Source: Moorena producens 3L
GTDB taxonomy: Bacteria; Cyanobacteriota; Cyanobacteriia; Cyanobacteriales; Coleofasciculaceae
Direction of reading: 5' to 3'
DNA: 64,000 bases
Assembly (NCBI RefSeq): GCF_000211815.1
Contig: NZ_GL890873.1
Location: 8,219-72,218 of the forward strand
This document shows, piece by piece, positions 43,276 through 51,877 of the stretch (position 1 is the first letter of the stretch; each line of letters begins with the position of its first letter). Position numbers and translations under genes: made by a program. The notes beneath the pieces are model-generated. The model was given only the letters and a program-made list of their open reading frames with translations. It was not told the origin of the DNA and searched no databases.

Positions 43276-43947
43276 GTGAAAAAAATACTACTGATAAGCT
43301 TTCAGGTTTTTATAATTACACAGGTGTTGATGTTCGCTATCGTTATACAACCCGCGATGGCAAATCAATTTTTAGATAATCCAAGGAACAACCTAGAGTT
43401 AGCAGGTGCTCCCGACCAAAGTAATGGTAAATTTTTCAAATCTTTAGATTATATTTTTTTTAGGATAAATGATGACAACAATTCCCTGTCAGATCAAAAT
43501 AAAATTCCTGGAATTATCCTTGAATTATATAAAAAGATGGAATTTGGATTCAACGAATGTAATGTCGAGTGGGGTAGGCTACAGTCCGGAGTCAGTAAAA
43601 AAGATATGATAAAATTGGCTACTGAAGACAATGCCAATGGATTCACCTATAATGCTGCACTTAAGTCCGGCTACATCCTGATTGGAGACTATCCCTATGG
43701 CTGTGAATCACCCCCCAATGATTGGACTCTCTACCTGCTACTACCTAAAATTGGAGATGCAGAGTGGAATGCGACGTTATTTAATATGGCTGAAAGGGAT
43801 ATCAATAATGCCAAAGGAAGTATAATGAATACATACGCAAATATTAAAAAACAAGGATATCAACATCCGGAAAATCGTGTTCGTCTAATTAAATCAGCAC
43901 AAGAATTATCAAATGAAATATCGTCTGCTCTGAATGGCTTATTTTAG
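43276..43947 (+). CDS. secreted hypothetical protein
   Basis: The GTG at 43276 (AAGGAT upstream) gives 223 residues starting with a signal peptide (KKILLISFQVFIITQVLMFA, cleavage at AMA-N). The longer TTG frame to 43231 is unlikely. The mature part has a segment reading ALKSGYILIGDYPYGCESPP, loosely like the end of the Vps62 repeat in the neighbour at 41012. Its C-terminal 55 residues (DAEWNATLFNMAERDINNAK to IKKQGYQHPENR) match the split gene at 41847. AT-rich. Function unknown; with its neighbours it forms an accessory set of exported proteins. Confidence 0.75.
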   Translation: MKKILLISFQVFIITQVLMFAIVIQPAMANQFLDNPRNNLELAGAPDQSNGKFFKSLDYIFFRINDDNNSLSDQNKIPGIILELYKKMEFGFNECNVEWGRLQSGVSKKDMIKLATEDNANGFTYNAALKSGYILIGDYPYGCESPPNDWTLYLLLPKIGDAEWNATLFNMAERDINNAKGSIMNTYANIKKQGYQHPENRVRLIKSAQELSNEISSALNGLF

Positions 43948-44071
43948 GGCGTTGCTTAATAATGGAATAATTTTAAGAGTTTTGTGGAATGGGCTAGATG
44001 CCCATTCCTTATTTTTTCGGGCGGGCAGGATGCCCACCCTACTTCTATTCATTCGTTGATTCAGCAACGCC
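43948..44071. mobile_element. GGCGTTGCTTAAT-ended MITE touching the upstream stop codon
   Basis: The ends are GGCGTTGCTTAAT and ATTCAGCAACGCC. Inside are two hairpins, GAATGGGC/GCCCATTC and GGGCGGGCA/TGCCCACCC. It begins immediately after the TAG of the preceding gene. A single similar end (GGCGTTGCTGAAT) occurs at 40681. Confidence 0.7.
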
Positions 44072-44335
44072 GCTAATTTTAGTCTAAATTGGAGTCAACT
44101 TGTAGAGTCAACTTGGGCTATGTTTGCTCAATCTCAGAAATAATTCCTGGCTCCCATTGAATGACCACTCCCCGATCGGGTGATACCTCGGCTTGGTGGC
44201 TCTGGAATGCTAAGTTACTCTGTCTTAAGGGAAAATATAGTTTGCTGGGACGTTGCTGATGGAGACAGGAAACTATTGGGAAATTCTCCGCCATCTTCCC
44301 CATCTCTTTAGTGTTGTATTAAAAATCGGGCAAAT

Positions 44336-47300
44336 ATGACTACTACTTCCACTGGACCCTGGCAATTCTGGATTGATCGAGGTGGTACCTTTACGGACAT
44401 TGTGGCAAAACGCCCGGATGGGCAGTTGATAATTCATAAGCTGCTTTCGGAAAATCCTGAACGGTACCAAGATGCTGGAGTACAGGGAATTCGAGAGATT
44501 TTAGATATTCCTGTTGATAGGCCGATACCAAGTGATGCCATTGAAGCGATCAAGATGGGAACGACAGTAGCCACCAATGCCTTATTGGAACGGAAAGGCG
44601 ATCGCACTGTCCTAGTGATTACCAAGGGCTTCCAAGATGCCTTGCGCATTGGTTATCAAAATCGCCCCAATATCTTTGCCCGTGAAATTGTGCTCCCTGA
44701 AATGCTCTATGAACGGGTGATTGAGATAGAAGAACGGTACAGTGCCCTGGGTGAAGAGCTAATCCCCATCAATCTGCTTGAAACCCGCCAATCCTTGCAA
44801 GCTGCTTATGATGAAGGTATTCGTAGCTGCGCCATTGTCTTGATGCACGGCTATCGCTATCCCACTCATGAACAAGAGATAGCCACTATCGCATTAGAGA
44901 TTGGTTTTACCCAAATATCAGTATCTCATCAAGTCACCCCTTTGATGAAATTAGTCAGTCGGGGGGATACCACAGTGGTTGATGCTTATTTATCACCGAT
45001 TCTGCGTCGCTATGTAGATCAGGTAGAACAACAGTTGCAGCTTGGCGGCTTGACCAATGAAGGTTTGGAAAATAACCTTGAAGCTACCCGGTCTGAAGGC
45101 TTACAGGGAAAAACTTCTGGACTATTGATGTTCATGCAGTCAAACGGAGGACTGGCGGACGCGCAACAGTTTCAAGGGAAGGATAGTATTTTATCAGGAC
45201 CTGCTGGGGGTATTGTCGGAGCAGTACAGACTAGTCGAATTGCTGGTTTTGAAAAGATCATTACCTTTGATATGGGTGGCACCTCTACAGATGTGGCCCA
45301 TTACAACGGGGAATATGAGCGTACCTTTGAAACTAAGATTGCTGGGGTGCGGCTGCGCACGCCAATGATGGCAATTAATACAGTAGCTGCCGGTGGTGGC
45401 TCCATTGTCCAGTTTGATGGTGCCCGTTATCGGGTAGGACCAGAGTCGGCTGGGGCAAATCCAGGTCCTGCTTCCTACGGTAAGGGGGGTCCGTTGACGG
45501 TGACCGATTGCAATGTGATGGTAGGGAAGTTGCAGCCAGGATTTTTTCCCAAGGTGTTTGGAGCGGATGGTAACTTGCCGTTGGATGCTGAGGTGGTCAG
45601 CCAGAGGTTTGAAGGATTGGTAGAAGAGATTGGGGATAACCGCAAACCAGAGGAAGTAGCAGCAGGATTTTTAGCGATCGCAGTCGAGAAGATGGCCAAT
45701 GCCATTAAACAGATTTCTCTACAACGGGGCTATGACGTTTCCGAGTATACCCTATGTTGCTTTGGGGGTGCTGGTGGCCAGCATGGGTGTTTAATTGCCG
45801 AAGCCTTAGGGATCAAGCGAGTGTTCATTCATCCCTTTGCTGGAGTATTGTCCGCTTATGGCATGGGTTTAGCCGATATCAGGGTATTGAAAGAACAGTC
45901 AGTTGAAGCTGAGTTAGTAGAGGGGTTGGAGTTAGAGGGAATTTTGGCCAAGTTGGTGGCTCAGGGAATAGAAGAGTTGAACCACAACCATACCCAGGAT
46001 CGGAATAGTAATGAGGTTGAAGTCATTCGGCGAGTCCATTTGCGCTATGAAGGCACCGATTCAGCCTTGGTTGTTGGGTTTGGTGGGATTGATCAGATCA
46101 CGGAAGAGTTTGAGGGATTGCATCAACAGCGCTATGGATTTATCGTGCCAGGGAAAAAGTTGATGGTCGAAGCGGTGTCGGTAGAGTTAGTTCAGCGGAT
46201 GGCTATCCCAACAGAACCCATACGGTCTCGTCAGAGTGGGGAAATGTGTGCTCCCGTTGCCACAGTGCAGATGTATACGGCTAATCGGTGGTGGGATACC
46301 CCTGTGTTTAGGCGAGAGGATTGGCAGCCAGGGGATTCGGTGTTTGGTCCGGCATTAATTATTGAGGCAACCGGAACCAATGTGATTGAGCCTGGTTGGA
46401 AAGCAGAGGTGACTGAACGGAATCATTTGATTTTAGTTAAATCTGGTTTGGGGGAGCAGGAAGATAACCTGGAAATGTTGACAAATAGCACTATAGATAA
46501 CCTGCAAGCAAATACCGTCGAAGCTTCACCCCATCCTGACCCTGTCATGCTGGAAATCTTTAACAATCTATTCCGTTCCATAGCAGAGCAAATGGGGACA
46601 ACTCTCCAAAATACCAGTTATTCAGTCAATATCAAGGAACGGCTAGACTTTTCCTGTGCGATTTTCGACCAACAAGGGCAATTGGTGGCCAATGCGCCCC
46701 ATATTCCAGTGCATTTGGGGTCAATGAGTGAAAGTGTCCGCAGCTTGATTGATGCCCATGGTGATACTCTCAAACCTGGAGATGTCTATATTCTCAACAA
46801 TCCCTATAACGGTGGCACTCATCTCCCAGATGTCACCCTTGTTACCCCAGTTTTCCTCAACTCTTCCCTAGGGCTAAAGGAACCTTCTCCCCTCTCCCCT
46901 CTATTCTTTGTCGCTTCCCGAGGACACCATGCTGACATCGGTGGTATCACTCCCGGTTCCATGCCTCCTAATAGTACGAGCGTGAAGGAAGAAGGGGTAT
47001 TAATTGATAATTTCCTGCTGGTTGAGAATGGTAAATTCCGAGAAAATGAAATAACCCAACTTCTGTTAGGGGGTCAATACCCAGTCCGGAATCTGACTCA
47101 GAATATAGCTGATTTACAGGCACAGATTGCTGCCAATGAAAAGGGTGTCCAAGAGTTACGGCAGATGGTAGCCCACTATGGATTAGAGACAGTGCAAGCC
47201 TATATGGGTTATGTCCAAGATAATGCTGAGGAGTCGGTGCGCCGAGTGATTGATGTGCTGACAGATGGCAGTTTCAGCTATCAGTTAGATGGGGGTGCTA

Positions 47301-48106
47301 AGATTCAGGTCACGATTACTATTGACCGGGACAACCGTAGTGCCAAAATTGATTTTACGGGTACGTCTGCTCAGTTAGATAGTAATTTTAATGCACCGTC
47401 AGCGGTATGCAAAGCAGCAGTGCTATACGTTTTCCGCACCCTAGTGGATGATGATATTCCCCTGAATGCTGGTTGTCTGAAGCCTTTGGAGGTGATTATT
47501 CCGGAAGGTTCTATGCTCAATCCCCGTTATCCAGCAGCAGTGGTAGCGGGGAATGTGGAAACATCCCAAGCAATAACCGATGCCCTCTATGGTGCTTTAG
47601 GAGTGATGGCGGCTTCTCAGGGTACTATGAATAATTTTACCTTTGGCAATGAGCGCTATCAATACTATGAAACTATTTGTGGAGGCTCTGGGGCAGGGGT
47701 TGATTTTGATGGAACAGATGCGGTACATACTCACATGACCAATTCTCGCTTAACTGACCCAGAAGTGTTGGAATGGCGATTTCCAGTACTTTTGGAAAGG
47801 TTTGGGATTCGCCCTGATAGTGGCGGTAAGGGCGTTCATTGTGGGGGTAATGGCGTAATTCGCCAGATTCGTTTCCTAGAACCTATGACCGCAGGCATTC
47901 TATCTGGACGTCGAGTGGTGAAGCCTTTTGGGTTAAATGGTGGTGAAGCGGGTGCTTTGGGAAAAAATTATGTGGAACGGAAGGATGGAACCGTTGAGGA
48001 GTTGGGTAATACTGCGGTGGTGGAAATGAATACAGGTGATGTGTTTGTGATTGAGACCCCTGGAGGTGGGGGATTTGGTTTCGATAGTGGTGATAGTGAA
48101 TCCTAA
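44336..48106 (+). CDS. 5-oxoprolinase (hydantoinase A/B fusion)
   Basis: This is an ATP-dependent 5-oxo-L-prolinase-type enzyme that opens 5-oxoproline to glutamate in the gamma-glutamyl cycle. The 1256-residue protein fuses a HyuA-like half (residues 1-700; WIDRGGTFTDIVAKRPDG at the start, FDMGGTSTDVAHYNGEYE, and GGAGGQHGCLIAEALG) to a HyuB-like half (about 735-1250; HIPVHLGSMSESVR, ILNNPYNGGTHLPDVTLVTP, FVASRGHHADIGGITPGSMP). Full length for the fused eukaryote/cyanobacterial form. Hydantoinase activity on other cyclic amides cannot be excluded. Monocistronic. Confidence 0.93.
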   Translation: MTTTSTGPWQFWIDRGGTFTDIVAKRPDGQLIIHKLLSENPERYQDAGVQGIREILDIPVDRPIPSDAIEAIKMGTTVATNALLERKGDRTVLVITKGFQDALRIGYQNRPNIFAREIVLPEMLYERVIEIEERYSALGEELIPINLLETRQSLQAAYDEGIRSCAIVLMHGYRYPTHEQEIATIALEIGFTQISVSHQVTPLMKLVSRGDTTVVDAYLSPILRRYVDQVEQQLQLGGLTNEGLENNLEATRSEGLQGKTSGLLMFMQSNGGLADAQQFQGKDSILSGPAGGIVGAVQTSRIAGFEKIITFDMGGTSTDVAHYNGEYERTFETKIAGVRLRTPMMAINTVAAGGGSIVQFDGARYRVGPESAGANPGPASYGKGGPLTVTDCNVMVGKLQPGFFPKVFGADGNLPLDAEVVSQRFEGLVEEIGDNRKPEEVAAGFLAIAVEKMANAIKQISLQRGYDVSEYTLCCFGGAGGQHGCLIAEALGIKRVFIHPFAGVLSAYGMGLADIRVLKEQSVEAELVEGLELEGILAKLVAQGIEELNHNHTQDRNSNEVEVIRRVHLRYEGTDSALVVGFGGIDQITEEFEGLHQQRYGFIVPGKKLMVEAVSVELVQRMAIPTEPIRSRQSGEMCAPVATVQMYTANRWWDTPVFRREDWQPGDSVFGPALIIEATGTNVIEPGWKAEVTERNHLILVKSGLGEQEDNLEMLTNSTIDNLQANTVEASPHPDPVMLEIFNNLFRSIAEQMGTTLQNTSYSVNIKERLDFSCAIFDQQGQLVANAPHIPVHLGSMSESVRSLIDAHGDTLKPGDVYILNNPYNGGTHLPDVTLVTPVFLNSSLGLKEPSPLSPLFFVASRGHHADIGGITPGSMPPNSTSVKEEGVLIDNFLLVENGKFRENEITQLLLGGQYPVRNLTQNIADLQAQIAANEKGVQELRQMVAHYGLETVQAYMGYVQDNAEESVRRVIDVLTDGSFSYQLDGGAKIQVTITIDRDNRSAKIDFTGTSAQLDSNFNAPSAVCKAAVLYVFRTLVDDDIPLNAGCLKPLEVIIPEGSMLNPRYPAAVVAGNVETSQAITDALYGALGVMAASQGTMNNFTFGNERYQYYETICGGSGAGVDFDGTDAVHTHMTNSRLTDPEVLEWRFPVLLERFGIRPDSGGKGVHCGGNGVIRQIRFLEPMTAGILSGRRVVKPFGLNGGEAGALGKNYVERKDGTVEELGNTAVVEMNTGDVFVIETPGGGGFGFDSGDSES

Positions 48107-48117
48107 TCGGTAGCAGG

Positions 48118-48196
48118 CCAATGCGATCGCATTGGTGTTTCCTTTGGGCTAGGGCAACAGGATAAATGCTGCATAAATAAGATCAGCATTTATCCT
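48118..48196 (+). terminator. two hairpins after the 5-oxoprolinase gene
   Basis: The first is an 18-bp perfect palindrome around a HIP1 octamer (CCAATGCGATCGCATTGG, 48118-48135). The second has perfect 13-bp arms AGGATAAATGCTG/CAGCATTTATCCT (48159-48196). Either could end transcription; T-runs are weak. Confidence 0.5.
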
Positions 48197-48301
48197 AGGC
48201 AACGCTAACTAAGCATTAGCTTAGACCTAAGTCGATAGATTACCCATCAACATGGGTTAGCGACGATTAAAGAATCCTAAAGTATGGGCTACTTAAAAGT
48301 C

Positions 48302-48694
48302 TTAACGGTCTAGTAGGTTAATGCTTAGACCAGTAGCAGCACCTTTAACCGCATTATCTACTACTGAGCCATTGTCAATGATTACGCCAGTGACAACACT
48401 AGCAGCAGCACCAAACCCGACATCTTGAACTAGACTCCCAGCACTGTTACGCTGAGCTCTAGTTCTATCCCGCTTACTAGCACTGACAGCAGCACCAGCG
48501 GCAGCGCCATTGGCAGTATTACCGATCAGTGAGCCGTTGTCAGTTAATTCTCCAATTACTGCACCAGCAGCCGCACCAATACCGATATCTCTTAATAAAT
48601 CATCAGCAGCTGCCGGTGCAGCGGGTAGTAGTGTTGCGCCTACAAAACCGGTTGTGATCAGTCCTGGTAGTAGAGCACCGAAAATCCCTTTCAT
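48302..48694 (-). CDS. small glycine-zipper secreted/membrane protein
   Basis: The 130-residue product (ATG at 48694, preceded by GAGG) has a signal peptide ending in AAPAAA-D. Two internal repeats of about 37 residues follow: DIGIGAAAGAVIGELTDNGS and DVGFGAAASVVTGVIIDNGS, each ending in a GAAxG segment. The alternating small residues form glycine zippers, typical of outer-membrane-associated or membrane-inserting proteins. The duplication is old (diverged DNA). The longer frame to 48718 lacks a ribosome binding site. Confidence 0.75.
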   Translation of the reverse strand: MKGIFGALLPGLITTGFVGATLLPAAPAAADDLLRDIGIGAAAGAVIGELTDNGSLIGNTANGAAAGAAVSASKRDRTRAQRNSAGSLVQDVGFGAAASVVTGVIIDNGSVVDNAVKGAATGLSINLLDR

Positions 48695-48788
48695 CTTTTT
48701 GTCCTCTAAATGTAGCAATCGATCTACTGCTCTTAGGTTAGATCTGTCTCTTGAGAGATAACCTCTTCCATTAGGATTATTAGACTGA

Positions 48789-48837
48789 CTGAATCTCCAA
48801 AAGGTTCCTAAATATATATACCGCTAAGCCCTATATA
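48789..48837. repeat. duplicated 49-bp block, left copy
   Basis: It starts CTGAATCTCCAAAAGGTTCC and ends CTATATA, near-identical to 50888-50936. Together with the cyclase 3' fragment it marks a duplicated segment around the ATP-grasp gene. Confidence 0.85.
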
Positions 48838-48890
48838 GTATTTCCAAATGAATTGGAAACAAGGCTTAGAGTTTTTGACCTTGTCTTGAT

Positions 48891-48937
48891 GCAAAGCGCG
48901 AGTGGGGGAAACCCCCGCATGAACGCGCTGCATCGCT
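48891..48937. mobile_element. short GATGCA-ended element
   Basis: It starts TTGATGCAAAGCGCGAGTGG and ends GCGCTGCATCGCT. At about 47 bp it is a minimal member of the family and lies between the two duplicated blocks. The matching stretch near 51.0 kb lacks it. Confidence 0.7.
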
Positions 48938-48958
48938 ACCAAAAATTCCTCTATAATT

Positions 48959-48996
48959 TCTTGCCTCTTGCCTCTTGCCTCTTGCCTCTTGCCTTA
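48959..48996. repeat. CTTGCCT heptamer array
   Basis: Five tandem copies of CTTGCCT stop right at the end of the copied cyclase fragment. Confidence 0.9.
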
Positions 48997-49131
48997 CTAG
49001 GGAATAATTGCGAACACCCTTGCTGGAAAACCAGAACCTTTCAGGGGCTTAGGAAAGGTTACTATTGCGATCGCACCATACTCCGGCACCTGATTCAAGT
49101 TAGTCAGCAACTCGATCTGATACTTGTCTTG
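48997..49131 (-). pseudogene. copied 3' end of the cyclase gene (45 codons)
   Basis: The minus strand encodes QDKYQIELLTNLNQVPEYG through to ARVFAIIP and a stop, matching the last 44 residues of the intact cyclase at 51044-51877 with only about two base changes. Similarity fades beyond 49131. It has no start and cannot be functional. It shows recent duplication around the ATP-grasp gene. Confidence 0.88.
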
Positions 49132-49365
49132 ACTTATAGTATAATTCTGGAGCGTTGCTGGAAAATGCCATTACCCTGAAGTCCAGTAATCAAGTTGAGC
49201 AAGAAATTAGCAAAGTCGTGATATCCTTCCGATGTTAGCCAGTTGTCTAACAGCTGTTTGGAGCAGACGGTCCGAGAAACCTCTCGCCATCCTCAAATTT
49301 TGGGCAAGGGCGTGCCGGTGAAACCTCCAGTTATGCACTTGAGATTTAACTACGGAGAGAATAAA

Positions 49366-50547
49366 ATGTTTTTTGTAGACAAGCCATATGTCTCTGAATT
49401 TTTAAAAAGAACTGTCAAAGACAATGGTATCCCTGTAGTAGGTACAGATATAGCCAAGAAGTTAGGGCTTTATAGTGGGACAAACCTAATTAGTGAAGAG
49501 CGAGCCATTGAAATGGTTCGAGAGTTAGATAATCCGATCATATATACCACATCTGAAAATGCGATTGGTTGGATATCGAAATATTTAGCTTTTAGCAATC
49601 TTCCTCGAAAAATACAGTTATTTAAAAATAAGGTTAAATTTCGAGAACTAATCCAAACAATAGATCCAAACTTCTACTTCAAAGAGGTTCGCACCGACGA
49701 TTTAAAAAAGATTCAGGTTAAGGAAATTCCACTCCCATGTATCATCAAGCCAAAGGTTGGTTTTTTTAGCATGGGAGTTTATCAGATTTCAAGTCAGGAG
49801 CAGTGGTTTAAAACCATTGATTCAATAATTGCAGACACTGCTCCAATGAAAGATTTATACCCTAAGGAGGTATTGGACACTAGTTCATTTATAATTGAAC
49901 AATATATTACTGGTGAAGAATTCGCTGTTGATGCCTATTATAATTCAACTGGTGAGCCGGTTATTCTAAATATCCTTAAACACATATTTTCCTCAGATGC
50001 TGATGTTAGTGATCGGCTTTATATTTCTTCAAAAGCAATCATCGAAAGTAATCTTGAAGAATTTACCGATTTTTTAGATAAAATTGGTAAATTTGCTGGA
50101 GTAAAAAATTTTCCAGTACATATTGAGCTTAGACGAGACAATCAAGGTAATTTATTACCGATCGAAGTCAATCCGATGCGGTTTGGGGGTTGGTGTACTA
50201 CCCCAGATATGTCTTTCTTTGCCTATGGATTTAATCCTTACCTATACTATTACTTACAAAAAAAACCAGATTGTAATGAGATTATTAAAGGAAAAGAAGG
50301 AAAAATTTTTAGTATTGTAATCTTAGATAACTCCACTGGTATAGATGTAGATAGTATTAACTCATTTGATTATGATCAGCTAGTTTCAAATTTTGAAAAA
50401 CCAATAGAACTAAGAAAAACTGATTACAAAGAGTACCCTGTCTTTGGTTTCTTGTTCACGGAAACCAGAGAGGATAATTTTCTTGAGCTTAAAAACATCC
50501 TAAATTCAGACTTGAATGAGTTTATATCCACCACTGTTATAACCTGA
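49366..50547 (+). CDS. ATP-grasp domain protein
   Basis: The product has 393 residues from the ATG at 49366, chosen because GGAGAG lies 6 bp upstream; the open frame back to TTG 49243 looks non-coding. ATP-grasp features are an N-terminal pre-grasp region, a lysine loop (LPCIIKPKVGFFSMGVYQI), FIIEQYITGEEFAVDAYY, and a metal-binding end PVHIELRRDNQGNLLPIEVNPMRFGG. It should ligate a carboxylate to an amine or thiol using ATP. The substrate is unknown. The gene is clearly AT-richer than its neighbours and is bordered by duplicated DNA, suggesting acquisition. No RiPP precursor or NRPS is adjacent. Confidence 0.85.
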   Translation: MFFVDKPYVSEFLKRTVKDNGIPVVGTDIAKKLGLYSGTNLISEERAIEMVRELDNPIIYTTSENAIGWISKYLAFSNLPRKIQLFKNKVKFRELIQTIDPNFYFKEVRTDDLKKIQVKEIPLPCIIKPKVGFFSMGVYQISSQEQWFKTIDSIIADTAPMKDLYPKEVLDTSSFIIEQYITGEEFAVDAYYNSTGEPVILNILKHIFSSDADVSDRLYISSKAIIESNLEEFTDFLDKIGKFAGVKNFPVHIELRRDNQGNLLPIEVNPMRFGGWCTTPDMSFFAYGFNPYLYYYLQKKPDCNEIIKGKEGKIFSIVILDNSTGIDVDSINSFDYDQLVSNFEKPIELRKTDYKEYPVFGFLFTETREDNFLELKNILNSDLNEFISTTVIT

Positions 50548-50588
50548 GACCGAAGAGCCAAGAATTATCGCCCACAGTCGTTAAATTT

Positions 50589-50658
50589 AGGTGCGACCCC
50601 TGGCGAATTAAATTAGCCGTTCGCTTTCCGTTCGCCGTAGGCGACGGAAAGCGCACCT
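50589..50658. mobile_element. GGTGCG-ended palindromic element
   Basis: It starts AGGTGCGACCCCTGGCGAA and ends GGAAAGCGCACCT. The same end sequences are at 61688-61759, with a different middle. Family also at 23187-23232 and 23425-23470. Confidence 0.75.
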
Positions 50659-50660
50659 CC

Positions 50661-50720
50661 ATTGATTAAGGCCTCAGAAGAAACCTTAGAATAAAGGCTT
50701 AGTCTGAGGCCTTAATCAAT
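50661..50720. repeat. perfect 18-bp inverted repeat
   Basis: ATTGATTAAGGCCTCAGA and its exact complement enclose 24 bp. The right arm merges with the core of stem-loop copy D. Confidence 0.9.
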
Positions 50721-50790
50721 AAATTTTGACCCTTTTCTGCATAGCCTGCCAACTAGAAAGGCGACCCTATCCTTACGGTAACTTCTAACC
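50670..50790. repeat. stem-loop repeat, copy D (reversed, inverted core)
   Basis: Read on the minus strand it begins GAAGTTACCGTAAGG and ends TCTAAGGTTTCTTCT, like copies A-C. Its core (AAGGCGACCCTATC side, TGCATAGCCTGCCAAC, TTAATCAATAAATTTTGACC) runs in the opposite direction relative to those flanks compared with copies B and C. Confidence 0.7.
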
Positions 50791-50887
50791 ACTATTCTTA
50801 CAGTAACTTCTAACCACGCCGACCTTGATCCTAGGTCGCCGCTACGCGAACGGTGCTGACGTGGGGCATAAGCGCGGATGAAGCTAA

Positions 50888-50936
50888 CTGAATCTCCAAA
50901 AGGTTCCTAAATATATATAGCGCTAAGCTCTATATA
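50888..50936. repeat. duplicated 49-bp block, right copy
   Basis: Near-identical to 48789-48837; it precedes the 3' end of the intact cyclase gene by about 110 bp. Confidence 0.85.
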
Positions 50937-51043
50937 CCCATTCGATTGATTTGTGATTTATTACTGCTAGAGATAATCATGAATCGATCAATGCGATCGC
51001 TAACTTAAACTGCAGCACTAAACAGCAGCAGTAAATTCCAGCA

Positions 51044-51877
51044 CTAGGGAATAATTGCGAACACCCTTGCTGGAAAACCAGAACCTTTCAGGGGCTTAGG
51101 AAACGTTACTATTGCGATCGCACCATACTCCGGCACCTGATTCAAGTTAGTCAGCAACTCAATCTGATACTTGTCTTGGCTGAGAATATAGTTTTCTAGG
51201 GAATAGTCCCCTTGGCTAGTGGCAATTCCAGGGTCAGTATCAGTTGGTTCATGACCGGAAGCAGTAATGTAGCGTTCTTCGTAAAGATATTTCAGTACTT
51301 CAGCACTCCAGCCAGGATAATGGGCAATACCATTAGCGTCAGCATTACGCATTTTGGTCATACTTGGCCAAGCCTTAGACCAATCCGTACGCATTGCTAC
51401 AAATGCCCCTTCTGGCACCAAACCATATTTCTGTTCCCAAGCTTGTACATCTTCCAGGGTAATTTGATAGTCGGGGTTGTGACTGACCTTGTCGCTGACA
51501 TCGATTACCACCAGGGGTAGCACCATTTCAGTGACCGGGATTTCATCCTGAAACCGTTTACCCCTGACGAAATGAGCTGGCGGATCAACATGGGTACCCC
51601 ACTGACCAGGAATATTATAGCGCTGTGCCCAAAATCCAGACCCCTTGGTGCCAATCATCTCATCGTAGTAGTAGGTTGTGGTGCGTGTTTCAGGATCAAA
51701 GCCTGGCCAGTGGGGAATCTGGGGATGAAAGGTATGGGTTAAATCCACAAACTCATGAGACTTTAGTTCTGCTAATTTATCCCAAAGACTGGGGTACTCA
51801 GCGGTTTGGGCAGTGCTCGGGTTTGCCAAACCGACTATGACAATCATGGTTAAGACCAACAAAGCTTTACGCAACAT
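51044..51877 (-). CDS. exported cyclase family protein (kynurenine formamidase-like)
   Basis: The 277-residue protein has a signal peptide (LRKALLVLTMIVIVGLANPS, cleavage at STA-Q or nearby). The metal-dependent cyclase/KynB fold follows: DLTHTFHPQIPHWPG, then the metal motif WGTHVDPPAHF, and GHEPTDTDPG. Family members are Zn/Mn-dependent hydrolases acting on formamides, arylformamides or isatin. Export is unusual for the kynurenine enzyme, so the substrate is probably different and extracellular. Its 3' end is duplicated at 48997-49131. Confidence 0.9.
   Translation of the reverse strand: MLRKALLVLTMIVIVGLANPSTAQTAEYPSLWDKLAELKSHEFVDLTHTFHPQIPHWPGFDPETRTTTYYYDEMIGTKGSGFWAQRYNIPGQWGTHVDPPAHFVRGKRFQDEIPVTEMVLPLVVIDVSDKVSHNPDYQITLEDVQAWEQKYGLVPEGAFVAMRTDWSKAWPSMTKMRNADANGIAHYPGWSAEVLKYLYEERYITASGHEPTDTDPGIATSQGDYSLENYILSQDKYQIELLTNLNQVPEYGAIAIVTFPKPLKGSGFPARVFAIIP

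Larger units (their letters stand above)
50548..51043. other. repeat cluster between ATP-grasp and cyclase genes
   Basis: No gene. It holds a GGTGCG-ended element (50589-50658), a perfect 18-bp inverted repeat (50661-50720), stem-loop repeat copy D (50670-50790) in reverse orientation, a second CTTACAGTAACTTCTAACCA copy (50797-50816) and the right copy of the 49-bp block (50888-50936). Confidence 0.75.

Noticed and set aside
49243..49365. Longer N-terminus for the ATP-grasp protein starting at TTG 49243
   Set aside because: The first 41 codons look like intergenic sequence and lack a ribosome binding site, whereas ATG 49366 has GGAGAG upstream.
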